A stretch of 9,320 bases of DNA from an uncultured Collinsella sp. (GCA_900549335.1 UROJ01000047.1:1-9320), one strand, 5' to 3'; shown: positions 1-6,870, numbered from the stretch's first letter. Notes: a model not told the origin generated them from the sequence alone. Translations and numbers: made by a program.

Positions 1-2476
1 CCATGCTATGTGCGTGCGCATGCTGCGCGAGGACGCTGACCTGCTGGGCTACACCGGTCAGTTCACCATCTACGATGACGACGATTCCAAGCGCATGGTG
101 CGCGATATTATGCAGGCGCTCGGTATCGAGCAAAAGCAATTCCCCATCAATATGATCCGCAGCAAGATCAGTTCGGCCAAAAACGCCATGATCGGCCCCG
201 AGGACATGCTCAAATCCGCCGACAGCCCCAACGACAAAAAGGCCGCGCAGGTCTACCTGGAGCTGGAACGCCGCCTGCGCGCCGCCAACGCGATGGACTT
301 CGACGACCTGCTCGTGCGCACGCTCGAGCTGCTGCGCACCCGCCCCGAGGTGCTCGACAAGTACCAAGAGCGTTTCCGCTACATTAGCGTCGACGAGTAT
401 CAGGACACCAACCACGTCCAGTACGAGATCGCCAACCTGCTGGCCGCCAAGTACCAAAACCTCATGGTCGTGGGTGACGATGACCAGTCCATTTACAGCT
501 GGCGTGGCGCCGACATCACCAACATCCTGGACTTTGAGAAGGACTTTAAAAACTGCAAGACCGTCAAGCTGGAGCAGAACTACCGCTCTACGGGTCACAT
601 CCTGAGCGCCGCCAATGCCGTGGTGCGCCACAACTCGCAGCGCAAGGACAAGCGCCTGTTTACGGCCGAGGGCGACGGCGAGAAGATCCAGGCCTTCCAG
701 GCAAGCGATGAGCGCGACGAGGGCCGCTGGATTGCCGGCGAGATCGAAAAGCTGCACTCCAAGGGCACGAGCTACGACGACATCGCTGTGTTCTACCGCA
801 CCAACGCCCAGTCGCGTATTCTCGAAGATATGTTCCTGCGTGCGGGCGTGCCCTACAAGATCGTGGGCGGCACGCGATTCTTCGACCGTGCCGAGATTCG
901 CGACGTCATGGCCTACCTCAAGATGATCGTGAACCCGGCAGACGAGATGAGCGTCAAGCGCGTCATCAACACGCCGCGCCGCGGCATCGGCTCCACCTCG
1001 ATCCAAAAGATCGAGCAGCTGGCGCGCGACAACCGTTGTTCGTTCTTCCAGGCCTGCGAGATCGCGTGCGCCGAGACGGGCATGTTTAGCGCCAAGGTGC
1101 GCAACGGCCTGTCGAGCTTTGTGGCGCTGGTGCGCGAGGGCCGTCGCATGGACGGCGAGCTCAAGGACGTCGTCGAGATGATCGTCGAGAAGACGGGCCT
1201 GCTGCAGGCTTTCCGCGCCGAGGGCACCATGGAGTCCGAGAGCCGCGCCGAGAACATCCAGGAATTCTTGGGCGTCGCAGCCGAATTTGAGGAGACGCAC
1301 GAGGATATCGAGGGTACGCTCGAGAGCTTGGAAGAGCTGCGCGCAGCCGGTGTTGCCGATGTGCCCGCCGACGTTGAGCCCGAGCCCGTTGTGGTGAGCG
1401 CGCCTGCGCCCGAGCCCGGCCCGTCTGCGCCCGTGTCTTCGTTTGAGGCGCTCGTTGGCGCGCGTGATGCCGCTGGTTCCAATCCGCTCGATAGCCTGGC
1501 CGCTCCGGCGCTTTCTCCGCAGGATGCCCTGGCCGCCGCCATCGCGGGCAACGCGTATGCCGCGCCGACTGAGCTGCCGGCGGGCGCCGTGCATGCTGAC
1601 GAGATCGAGCGCACCTACGGTCCGCTCACCTGTAAGGCGCTGCCGGCACTCATGGAGTGGCTGGCCCTGCGCTCCGACTTGGATTCCCTGGCCGGCGAGA
1701 CGCATGCTATCACTATGATGACCATCCACTCCGCCAAGGGCCTGGAGTTCCCGGCGGTGTTCGTGGCTGGCATGGAGGAGGGCATCTTCCCGCACGTGCA
1801 CGACTTTGGCGGCAGTGACGATCCGGGCAAGCTCGAGGAGGAGCGTCGCTTGGCCTACGTCGCCATCACGCGTGCTCGCAAGCGCCTGTTCCTGACCTAT
1901 GCGGCCACGCGTCGCACCTACGGCTCGACCTCTGCCAATCCGCGCTCGCGCTTCCTCAACGAGATCCCGTTTGAGGACATCGAGTTTAGCGGTATCGGTT
2001 CTGCCGGTTTTGAGGGCACGGGCTGGGAGAAGCGCGGCGACCGTCACGGCACGTTTGGCTCGGGTATGGGCTCGGACATGTATGGCGGCAAGGTGTTTGG
2101 CTCGCATACGCGCTCGACCGGCGGCTCTGGATCGCGCAGCGGATCGAGCTTCGATGACTTCTTTGGCGGCAGCACTTATGGCACCGAGCGCCATCGTGGG
2201 GTTTCGCCCGACGCTGGCCGTGTTGCCTCGACCTTTGGCTCGGGCGCGCCGCGAGCCAAAAAGCCGTCATCCAAGGTGTCGCCGACGGTGGAGCGCAAGG
2301 TCGATCGCGCCAGCGCATCGCAGGACTTTTCCGCGGGCGATACCGTGAGTCATAAGACCTTTGGCACGGGTACCGTGATCTCGGTCGCCGGAGACATGAT
2401 CGAGGTCCAATTCGAAAAGACCGGCCAGACCAAAAAGCTGATGAAGGGCTTTGCGCCGATCGTCAAGCTGTCGTGA
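1..2476 (+). CDS. pcrA: ATP-dependent DNA helicase PcrA/UvrD (superfamily 1A), 5' end missing
   Basis: This is a 3'-to-5' SF1A helicase acting in nucleotide excision repair, replication restart and clearing of RecA or RNA polymerase from DNA. The reading frame is open from the first base and begins inside the conserved FHAMCVR segment (motif Ib region), so the ATG at 8 is internal; Walker A lies upstream of the window. Counting from that ATG, visible motifs are II (VDEYQDTN, 128-135), III (GDDDQSIYSWRG, 156-167), IV (QNYRS, 190-194), V (TIHSAKGLEF, 572-581) and VI (VAITRAR, 618-624). Residues about 439-544 form an Ala/Pro-rich insert ahead of motif V, absent from Bacillus-type PcrA. A Gly/Ser-rich linker (about 667-776) leads to a C-terminal Tudor-like domain (777-822, GDTVSHKTFGTGTV), which in PcrA contacts RNA polymerase. 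Identity as PcrA/UvrD is secure; the pcrA name rests on the C-terminal domain. Confidence 0.96.
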   Translation, partial: HAMCVRMLREDADLLGYTGQFTIYDDDDSKRMVRDIMQALGIEQKQFPINMIRSKISSAKNAMIGPEDMLKSADSPNDKKAAQVYLELERRLRAANAMDFDDLLVRTLELLRTRPEVLDKYQERFRYISVDEYQDTNHVQYEIANLLAAKYQNLMVVGDDDQSIYSWRGADITNILDFEKDFKNCKTVKLEQNYRSTGHILSAANAVVRHNSQRKDKRLFTAEGDGEKIQAFQASDERDEGRWIAGEIEKLHSKGTSYDDIAVFYRTNAQSRILEDMFLRAGVPYKIVGGTRFFDRAEIRDVMAYLKMIVNPADEMSVKRVINTPRRGIGSTSIQKIEQLARDNRCSFFQACEIACAETGMFSAKVRNGLSSFVALVREGRRMDGELKDVVEMIVEKTGLLQAFRAEGTMESESRAENIQEFLGVAAEFEETHEDIEGTLESLEELRAAGVADVPADVEPEPVVVSAPAPEPGPSAPVSSFEALVGARDAAGSNPLDSLAAPALSPQDALAAAIAGNAYAAPTELPAGAVHADEIERTYGPLTCKALPALMEWLALRSDLDSLAGETHAITMMTIHSAKGLEFPAVFVAGMEEGIFPHVHDFGGSDDPGKLEEERRLAYVAITRARKRLFLTYAATRRTYGSTSANPRSRFLNEIPFEDIEFSGIGSAGFEGTGWEKRGDRHGTFGSGMGSDMYGGKVFGSHTRSTGGSGSRSGSSFDDFFGGSTYGTERHRGVSPDAGRVASTFGSGAPRAKKPSSKVSPTVERKVDRASASQDFSAGDTVSHKTFGTGTVISVAGDMIEVQFEKTGQTKKLMKGFAPIVKLS

Positions 2477-2483
2477 TCCCGGC

Positions 2484-2612
2484 GGACCTGGGCGGGCGTA
2501 TAGGGCAACATCGCCTGCTCGGGCAGTCCTGCTCGCACGGAGAGCACATTAAGTGCTCTCCGGCTCGTGCGGAACTCGCGATCGATGTTGCCCTATACGC
2601 CCGCCCAGGTCC
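2484..2612. repeat. 129-nt nested palindromic element
   Basis: A perfect 30-base inverted repeat (2484-2513 with 2583-2612) encloses 69 bases. That interior contains a second hairpin of 10 bp (2538-2547 with 2553-2562, loop ATTAA) and a small 4-bp hairpin (2515-2518 with 2523-2526). It starts 7 bases after the pcrA stop. No T-run follows either arm, so it is not a standard intrinsic terminator, although the transcript would fold very strongly. Bases flanking the arms do not form an evident target duplication. It could be a miniature inverted-repeat element, a REP-type palindrome or a structured 3' end. The pairing is read directly from the sequence; the role is unknown. Confidence 0.85.
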
Positions 2613-2630
2613 TTGGGTAACGTTGCTGGA

Positions 2631-2658
2631 CGAACGTCGCTTTGCTCGTTCGCTTTTT
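2631..2658 (+). terminator. weak hairpin plus T5, possible pcrA terminator
   Basis: CGAACG (2631-2636) pairs with CGTTCG (2647-2652) around a 10-base loop and is followed by C and TTTTT (2654-2658). The stem is only 6 bp, so it would be a weak Rho-independent terminator for pcrA, backed up by the stronger hairpin about 40 bases downstream. Confidence 0.4.
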
Positions 2659-2696
2659 GATCTGGAGAGCCGGGTGGGCTGAATACTTAGACATGG

Positions 2697-2743
2697 CAAG
2701 GGGCTCCCCCGTTGAAGAACGGGGGAGCCCCTTGTTTCGTTTT
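2697..2743 (+). terminator. strong Rho-independent terminator between converging pcrA and manA
   Basis: A perfect 17-bp stem (2697-2713 with 2718-2734) closes a GAAG tetraloop and is followed by TTTCGTTTT. The T-rich side is on the plus strand, so it best terminates pcrA transcription. The manA stop codon is only 25 bases away on the other strand; the stem could also stop manA transcripts, but no T-run is seen in that direction. Confidence 0.88.
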
Positions 2744-2758
2744 GGTTGTTGTTGCGAC

Positions 2759-3691
2759 CTAGAGGTGGCTGATGATCAGTTCCATCTTGCCTTCGAGGTC
2801 GATGGAGCTGACGGTGCTCGGGGCCAGCAGGTGGCTTCCCTTGTGGACGGGATCGCCGCAGACGGTGCCTTCGCCGTCGATGACCGACAGGCACATGAAG
2901 GGCCAGCGCTGGTCGAGGGTCTTGCTGCCGTCGACACGCACGCGATCGACGGTGTAGCAGGGGTTGGACTCGAGCTCGGTCACGCCATCGACCTCGCGCG
3001 CGGTTACGGTGCCGTCGGTCGGTGCCTGCGCGTTAAAGTTGATGCAATCCAGGCTCTGCTCAATGTGCAGCGGGCGCAGTTTGCCGTCGGTGCCCGGGCG
3101 ATCGTAGTCGTACAGACGATACGTGACGTCGCTCGACTGTTGCGTCTCCAAAATGAGCGTGCCGGTCTTGATGGCGTGCACGGTACCGGAATCAATCTGG
3201 AAAAAGTCGCCCTTGTGAATCGGCAGTACGTTGAGCATCTCGTCCCAACGGCCCTCCTCGATCATCTGCGCAGCCTCGGTGCGGTCGTGCGCGCGCTGGC
3301 CGACGATGATCGTGGCACCGGGCTCGCAGTCCAGTACATACCAGCACTCGGTTTTGCCCAGACTGCCGTTCTCGTGCTCGGCGGCGTACTCGTCGTTGGG
3401 GTGGATCTGGATCGAAAGGTCGTCCTTGGCGTCCAGAATCTTAATGAGCAGCGGGAACTCCTTGCCCTTGCAGTTGCCAAAGAGCTCGCGGTGCTCGGTC
3501 CACAGCCATGACAGCGTGTGACCGGCGTACGGGCCCTCAGCGATCTGGCAGTCGCCGTTGGGGTGTGCCGAGATGGCCCAGCACTCACCGATGGGACCCT
3601 CGGGAATGTCGTAGCCAAACACGGTCTCCAGCTGGCGGCCGCCCCAGATCTTCTCGTGGAAGATCGGCGTGAGTTTAATCAAATCGGACAT
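2759..3691 (-). CDS. manA: mannose-6-phosphate isomerase, class I (short bacterial form)
   Basis: The cytosolic Zn-dependent enzyme interconverts mannose-6-phosphate and fructose-6-phosphate, linking mannose use to glycolysis and supplying Man-6-P for glycan synthesis. The 310-residue product has the cupin fold hallmarks of the short Bacillus-type class I PMI: KIWGG (14-18), QIHPNDEY (95-102), GKTECWYVL (112-120), GDFFQIDSGTVHAI (161-174) and YRLYDYDR (191-198). By family knowledge the metal ligands should be His97, Glu115 and His172, and Arg192 the catalytic arginine. I chose the ATG at 3691 because GGGAG lies 7 bases upstream. The ATG at 3697 is too close to that site, and the longer 330-residue frame from 3751 begins with a sequence unlike the family. 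It lies 72 bases downstream of the GntR-type gene on the same strand, suggesting co-transcription. Confidence 0.95.
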   Translation of the reverse strand: MSDLIKLTPIFHEKIWGGRQLETVFGYDIPEGPIGECWAISAHPNGDCQIAEGPYAGHTLSWLWTEHRELFGNCKGKEFPLLIKILDAKDDLSIQIHPNDEYAAEHENGSLGKTECWYVLDCEPGATIIVGQRAHDRTEAAQMIEEGRWDEMLNVLPIHKGDFFQIDSGTVHAIKTGTLILETQQSSDVTYRLYDYDRPGTDGKLRPLHIEQSLDCINFNAQAPTDGTVTAREVDGVTELESNPCYTVDRVRVDGSKTLDQRWPFMCLSVIDGEGTVCGDPVHKGSHLLAPSTVSSIDLEGKMELIISHL

Positions 3692-3763
3692 GTGCATACT
3701 CCCATAAGGTTGTGCGGGTGCCGCGTAAGACAGCTCAAAACGAGCACCCACCGGATTGCAAAA

Positions 3764-4483
3764 CTAGGCCAGCGTTACGTTGTGCAGCTCAAAGCGGTCG
3801 CCTACGTTGTGCGAGATAGAATATTCAAACGCGGTGCCGCTATCCAAGAAGCCAATTTGGGTGAGTTCGAGCAGGGGAGAGCCGGGTTTGGTATCCAGGC
3901 GCTCAGCCTCTTCCTCAGTTGCCGCGACGGCGCGAATGGTACGGTGGAAACTCGAGATCTTGAGTCCGCACTGCTCGCGGATGAAGCTGTAGACCGACGC
4001 GTACAGGTCTTTTTTCTTAAGACCCGGAATCAGCTCGAGTGGCATATAGGTGTACTCGATAACGATGGGTTGACCATCGACCTCGCGTACGCGCACGATG
4101 TGATAGGCAAAGTCGTCTTCGGCCATTCCCAGCTGGGTCGCAACCTCTGCCGGCGGATTGACGATCGAGAAATCGTAGACCACCGAGGTCACCTTCTCCC
4201 CGCGATGCTCGTACGAAAAACCCTGGGTACGGTCGTTTTTGCCCTGGAAAAACGCCTGGCCGGGAAGCCCCGCCGTGTCCTTAACGTAGGTACCCGATCC
4301 ACGCCGGCTGGTAATAAGACCTTCCTCGGTGATTTGTTCAATAGCTCGTTTGACGGTAATTTTGGAAACGCTATAGAGCTTGCAGAACTCAACGACGGTA
4401 GGAAGCTTGTCGCCCGGTTTAAGAGCGCCATCCTCGATAGTGCGACGAATATCCGCAGCTATCGCCTCGTATTTGGGAATCAT
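3764..4483 (-). CDS. GntR-family transcriptional regulator, HutC subfamily (UTRA domain)
   Basis: A one-component DNA-binding regulator of 239 residues, a typical length for the subfamily. The N-terminus (1-70) is a GntR winged helix: LKPGDKLPTVVEF, then the recognition-helix segment VSKITVKRAIEQI (39-51), then the wing GLITSRRGSGTYV (55-67). The remainder (about 88-230) fits a UTRA effector domain, ending in the usual FEYSISHNVGDRFEL pattern. UTRA domains in this subfamily commonly bind sugar phosphates such as GlcNAc-6-P or trehalose-6-P; the effector here cannot be read from sequence. The start at 4483 is supported by a strong AAAGGAGG 4 bases upstream (4488-4495). It precedes manA on the same strand and diverges from the ROK kinase gene, so control of manA, the kinase and itself is a reasonable inference. 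Confidence 0.93.
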   Translation of the reverse strand: MIPKYEAIAADIRRTIEDGALKPGDKLPTVVEFCKLYSVSKITVKRAIEQITEEGLITSRRGSGTYVKDTAGLPGQAFFQGKNDRTQGFSYEHRGEKVTSVVYDFSIVNPPAEVATQLGMAEDDFAYHIVRVREVDGQPIVIEYTYMPLELIPGLKKKDLYASVYSFIREQCGLKISSFHRTIRAVAATEEEAERLDTKPGSPLLELTQIGFLDSGTAFEYSISHNVGDRFELHNVTLA

Positions 4484-4507
4484 GGAACCTCCTTTCCAAC
4501 TTGATTG

Positions 4508-4525
4508 AGTATAAAAGAAAGTATA
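4508..4525 (-). promoter_or_regulatory. candidate -10 elements for the gntR-manA operon
   Basis: Read on the minus strand, TATACT occurs twice, at 4525-4520 and 4513-4508, within a markedly AT-rich stretch. Transcription from either would start 20-30 bases before the gntR ATG. Neither has a convincing -35 hexamer at 16-18 bases, so the assignment is tentative. The repeated AGTATA on the plus strand could alternatively be a half-site for the regulator. Confidence 0.35.
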
Positions 4526-4553
4526 GTTAACACCTAAGCATCCCTATTATATA

Positions 4554-4579
4554 TTGAAAAAGTTCGAGAAAGATATAAT
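4554..4579 (+). promoter_or_regulatory. candidate promoter for the ROK kinase, TTGAAA-14-TATAAT
   Basis: A consensus TATAAT (4574-4579) is preceded by TTGAAA (4554-4559). The 14-base spacing is shorter than ideal. Transcripts would carry a leader of about 180 bases before the kinase ATG, passing the palindrome at 4603-4614 and the hairpin at 4671-4711. A second possible -10, TACCAT at 4726-4731, lies closer to the gene. Confidence 0.35.
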
Positions 4580-4602
4580 TAAAAGTCGCTTTGCATATAA
4601 AC

Positions 4603-4614
4603 TAGAGCGCTCTA
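4603..4614. promoter_or_regulatory. perfect 12-bp palindrome TAGAGCGCTCTA, candidate operator
   Basis: This dyad with a central GCGC lies between the divergent gntR-manA and ROK genes, about 24 bases after a TATAAT box. Its form resembles LacI-type operators, which have a central CG, more than known HutC-type sites, and no LacI gene is in view. It is a candidate regulatory site only. Confidence 0.4.
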
Positions 4615-4670
4615 ATTAGATAAACATCTGAGTAATGTCGTGTTAAGCGGTCATTCGCGTTTTCCCAGAT

Positions 4671-4711
4671 AAAACCTGCCAAAACAAACCTGTCCCTTTT
4701 TGGTAGGTTTT
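4671..4711. repeat. hairpin with AACCTGTCCC loop core upstream of the ROK gene
   Basis: Positions 4671-4684 pair with 4698-4711 (14 bp, one G-T wobble) around a 13-base loop holding AACCTGTCCC (4687-4696). A run of T follows (4708-4712) and A's precede, so it could act as a terminator or attenuator in either direction. The loop core is the reverse complement of GGGACAGGTT at 5731-5740 just after the ROK gene, and the A/T-rich stem ends match as well. This suggests a REP-like repeat family. Confidence 0.65.
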
Positions 4712-4765
4712 TGCCTTGGGAGCGGTACCATACAGGCAATGTTTAAACGAGAAAGGTGGGCTCCC

Positions 4766-5719
4766 ATGGAACCTAAGCAGTACTACATCGGCATTGACGT
4801 CGGCGGCACTTCGGTCAAGGAGGGCCTGTTCGACGAAGACGGTAACCTGCTTGCCAAGGCCAGCGTGCCTACGCCTCCTATCGTTGACGCTGCGGGCTTT
4901 GCCGCGGTGACCGAGGCTATCGACCAGGTGGTCGCCAAGGCGCAGATTCCGCGCGCCTTTGTGGCAGGCATTGGCCTGGCCGTTCCGTGCCCCATTCCGG
5001 CGTCGGGCGATGCCAAGGTCAAGGCCAACATTGCCATTAACCTGCCCAAGCTGAGGATCGCCATTCAGGAGCACTGTCCCGACGCGGTCGTTAAGTACGA
5101 GAACGATGCCAACGCCGCTGCCATGGGCGAGGCCTGGCTCGGCTCTGCCAAGGGCGTACAGAACGTGGTGATGGTCACCATTGGTACCGGCGTGGGCGGC
5201 GGCGTTATCGTTAACGGCGACGTGGTATCGGGCGTTGTGGGCGCCGGCGGCGAGATTGGCCACATGTGCCTGAACCCGGCTGAGGAGCGCACCTGCGGCT
5301 GCGGCGGCCATGGCCATCTGGAGCAGTATTCCAGCGCCACCGGCGTGGTGAGCAACTACCTTGCCGAGTGCGAGAAGGCGGGCGTCGAGCCCATCGAGCT
5401 GACCGGCCCCTCCGATTCCAAGGACGTGTTCCAGGCCTGCCGCGAGGGCGACAAGCTCGCGCTGGCCGCGGCCGATACCATGGCCGACTATCTCGGCCGT
5501 GCACTGGCGCTTATTGCCAACGTGGTTGATCCCGAGATGTTCCTCATCGGCGGCGGCGCCTCCGCCTCGGCCGATGTCTACCTCGACAAGGTTCGCGAGC
5601 ACTTTAAGCAGTACGCGCTTTCCGCCTCGCGCGAGACACCCATTAAGGTCGCTTCGCTCGGAAACGACGCCGGCATCATCGGTGCCGCCTACGTAGCCCT
5701 GCGCGCCGCCGGTAAATAG
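4766..5719 (+). CDS. ROK-family sugar kinase, probable glucokinase
   Basis: A cytosolic ATP-dependent hexose kinase, most likely making glucose-6-phosphate. The 317-residue protein has the phosphate-binding DVGGTSVK (11-18) and END at 112-114, with Asp114 the expected catalytic base. The second glycine-rich segment is IGTGVGGG (139-146). Sugar contacts are expected at Glu163, His166 and Glu186 (GGEIGHM and HLEQYSS). The Zn motif is altered: family CxCGxxGCxE reads CGCGGHGHLE here, with His184 replacing the third Cys; Cys177 and Cys179 remain. I chose the ATG at 4766, with AAGGTGG 6 bases upstream; the in-frame ATG at 4700 lies inside a hairpin and adds 22 unrelated residues. It diverges from gntR-manA. 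ROK substrates are hard to assign, so glucose is likely but mannose, fructose or an amino sugar is possible. Confidence 0.92.
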   Translation: MEPKQYYIGIDVGGTSVKEGLFDEDGNLLAKASVPTPPIVDAAGFAAVTEAIDQVVAKAQIPRAFVAGIGLAVPCPIPASGDAKVKANIAINLPKLRIAIQEHCPDAVVKYENDANAAAMGEAWLGSAKGVQNVVMVTIGTGVGGGVIVNGDVVSGVVGAGGEIGHMCLNPAEERTCGCGGHGHLEQYSSATGVVSNYLAECEKAGVEPIELTGPSDSKDVFQACREGDKLALAAADTMADYLGRALALIANVVDPEMFLIGGGASASADVYLDKVREHFKQYALSASRETPIKVASLGNDAGIIGAAYVALRAAGK

Positions 5720-5720
5720 C

Positions 5721-5771
5721 TGGTGCAAGGGGGACAGGTTACTTTGCACCAACATGGTGCAAAAGGGACAG
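5721..5771. repeat. hairpin plus direct repeat with GGGACAG core after the ROK gene
   Basis: TGGTGCAA (5721-5728) pairs with TTGCACCA (5744-5751) around a loop containing GGGACAGGTT (5731-5740). A second, near-identical 17-base copy of the left arm plus core occurs at 5755-5771 (two mismatches to 5721-5737). There is no T-run, so it is not a clear terminator. The shared core with the hairpin at 4671-4711, in opposite orientation, suggests REP-like or transposon-end-derived repeats. Confidence 0.7.
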
Positions 5772-5843
5772 CCTTGGCCCCCGTGCCTGCGCCCCAAAAT
5801 ATACCGTGGCCCTTCCGTCTGCGAAGGCTCGGCATCGGCGTGC

Positions 5844-5849
5844 TACCAT
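5844..5849 (+). promoter_or_regulatory. tentative -10 (TACCAT) for ppaC
   Basis: TACCAT lies 44 bases before the ppaC ATG. The same hexamer in a similar place (4726-4731, 40 bases before the ATG) precedes the ROK gene. No -35 match is visible at standard spacing for either. The resemblance is suggestive only. Confidence 0.25.
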
Positions 5850-5887
5850 AGCTACGTCCAAGTACACATATCAAGTGGAGGATATCC

Positions 5888-6811
5888 ATGGCAAACGTTC
5901 TTGTCTTTGGTCACCAGAACCCCGATAACGACGCCATCATGAGCGCCGTCGTCCTGTCCCAGCTGCTCAACCAGGTTGAGTATGCCGGCAACACCTACGA
6001 GGCCTGCGCCCTTGGTCAGCTTCCGGCCGAGTCCGCCAAGCTGCTCGCCGACGCCGGCATCGCCGAGCCCCGCGTGATCGAGTCCGTCGAGGCCGGTCAG
6101 CTCGTTGTCCTCACCGACCACAACGAGTCTGCCCAGTCCGTCGCCGGCCTTAAGGACGCCACGGTCTTTGGCGTTGTCGATCATCACCGCATCGGCGACT
6201 TCGAGACCGCCGGCCCGCTGCACTACATCTGCCTGCCCTGGGGCTCCAGCTGCACCATCGTCACCAAGCTCGCCGGCGTGCTCGGCGTTGAGCTTTCCGA
6301 CGTCCAGGCCAAGTTGCTGCTCTCGGCCATGATGACTGACACGCTCATGCTCAAGAGCCCCACCACCACCGATGTCGACCGCGCCGTCGCCGCCAAGCTC
6401 GGCGAGCAGGTGGGCGTCGACCCGGTCAAGTTTGGCATGGAGGTCTTCCTCACCCGTCCGTCTGGCTCCTTCACCGCAGCCGAGATGGTCGGCAACGACA
6501 TCAAGATGTTCGAGCCTGCCGGCAAGAAGCTGCTCATCGGCCAGTACGAGACTGTCGACAAGACTCGCGCACTCGGCATGATCGACGAGATTCGCGAGGC
6601 CATGCGCGCCTACGCCGCCGAGAAGGGTGCTGACGGCATCGTCCTGTGCATCACTGACATCATGGAGGAGGGCTCGCAGGTCCTGCTCGAGGGCGAGACC
6701 GAGGCCGCTCAGAAGGGCCTGGACATTGCTGACGAGCACGACGGCGTCTGGATGCCGGGCGTCCTCTCCCGTAAGAAGCAGGTCGCTGCCCCCATCATGG
6801 CCGCCTGCTAG
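5888..6811 (+). CDS. ppaC: manganese-dependent inorganic pyrophosphatase, family II (DHH)
   Basis: The cytosolic enzyme hydrolyses pyrophosphate to two phosphates, pulling polymer biosynthesis and aminoacylation forward. All signatures of family II are present in 307 residues: GHQNPDND (8-15, metal ligands His9, Asp13, Asp15), DHNE (77-80), the DHH motif VDHH (97-100), TDTLMLKSPTTT (150-161) and the C-terminal substrate clamp SRKKQV (294-299). Length is that of the compact form, without the regulatory CBS/DRTGG insert, so nucleotide regulation is not expected. The usual PP after SRKKQVV is AAPIM here, a minor change. The start at 5888 follows GGAGG (5877-5881) by 6 bases. It is 168 bases after the ROK gene with no clear terminator between, so read-through is possible, but it ends in its own terminator and probably has its own promoter. 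Confidence 0.97.
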   Translation: MANVLVFGHQNPDNDAIMSAVVLSQLLNQVEYAGNTYEACALGQLPAESAKLLADAGIAEPRVIESVEAGQLVVLTDHNESAQSVAGLKDATVFGVVDHHRIGDFETAGPLHYICLPWGSSCTIVTKLAGVLGVELSDVQAKLLLSAMMTDTLMLKSPTTTDVDRAVAAKLGEQVGVDPVKFGMEVFLTRPSGSFTAAEMVGNDIKMFEPAGKKLLIGQYETVDKTRALGMIDEIREAMRAYAAEKGADGIVLCITDIMEEGSQVLLEGETEAAQKGLDIADEHDGVWMPGVLSRKKQVAAPIMAAC

Positions 6812-6830
6812 GTTTAGTTGACCAAACGCC

Positions 6831-6870
6831 ACGACCGGATCGCGGACGCCCCGCGCTCCGGTCGTTTTTT
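6831..6870 (+). terminator. Rho-independent terminator of ppaC
   Basis: ACGACCGGA (6831-6839) pairs with TCCGGTCGT (6857-6865), with an inner CGCGG/CCGCG stem (6841-6845 with 6851-6855) around ACGCC. Six T's follow (6865-6870). It starts 20 bases after the ppaC stop. Confidence 0.93.

Noticed and set aside
1322..1640. The PcrA insert as an intein or inserted functional domain
   Set aside because: It lacks the Cys/Ser start, the HN-C/S/T end and any block motifs. It is a low-complexity Ala/Pro/Glu stretch.
2476..2620. The nested palindrome as an insertion sequence with target duplication
   Set aside because: There is no transposase, and the bases outside the arms do not form a matching direct repeat. 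A mobile origin stays possible but unsupported by the flanks.
3716..3749. Hairpin GGGTGC/GCACCC between gntR and manA as a terminator or attenuator
   Set aside because: There are only 6 bp with a long loop and no T-run. It is within what chance gives in G/C-rich DNA.
2642..4504. Long plus-strand frames opposite manA and the GntR regulator (2642-3511 and 3518-4504)
   Set aside because: Both are shadows of well-supported minus-strand genes and show no domain of their own.
4700..4765. An upstream start for the ROK kinase at 4700
   Set aside because: The added 22 residues start inside the hairpin stem, lack a ribosome site and do not resemble the family N-terminus. The ATG at 4766 has a good site and the standard start.
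5721..5771. The repeated TGGTGCAA...GGGACAG units as a CRISPR array or a terminator
   Set aside because: There are only two imperfect copies without regular spacers, and no T-run follows the hairpin.
4643..5797. A 384-codon minus-strand frame opposite the ROK kinase
   Set aside because: It is antisense to a gene with clear motifs, crosses both flanking hairpins, and has no recognisable domain.
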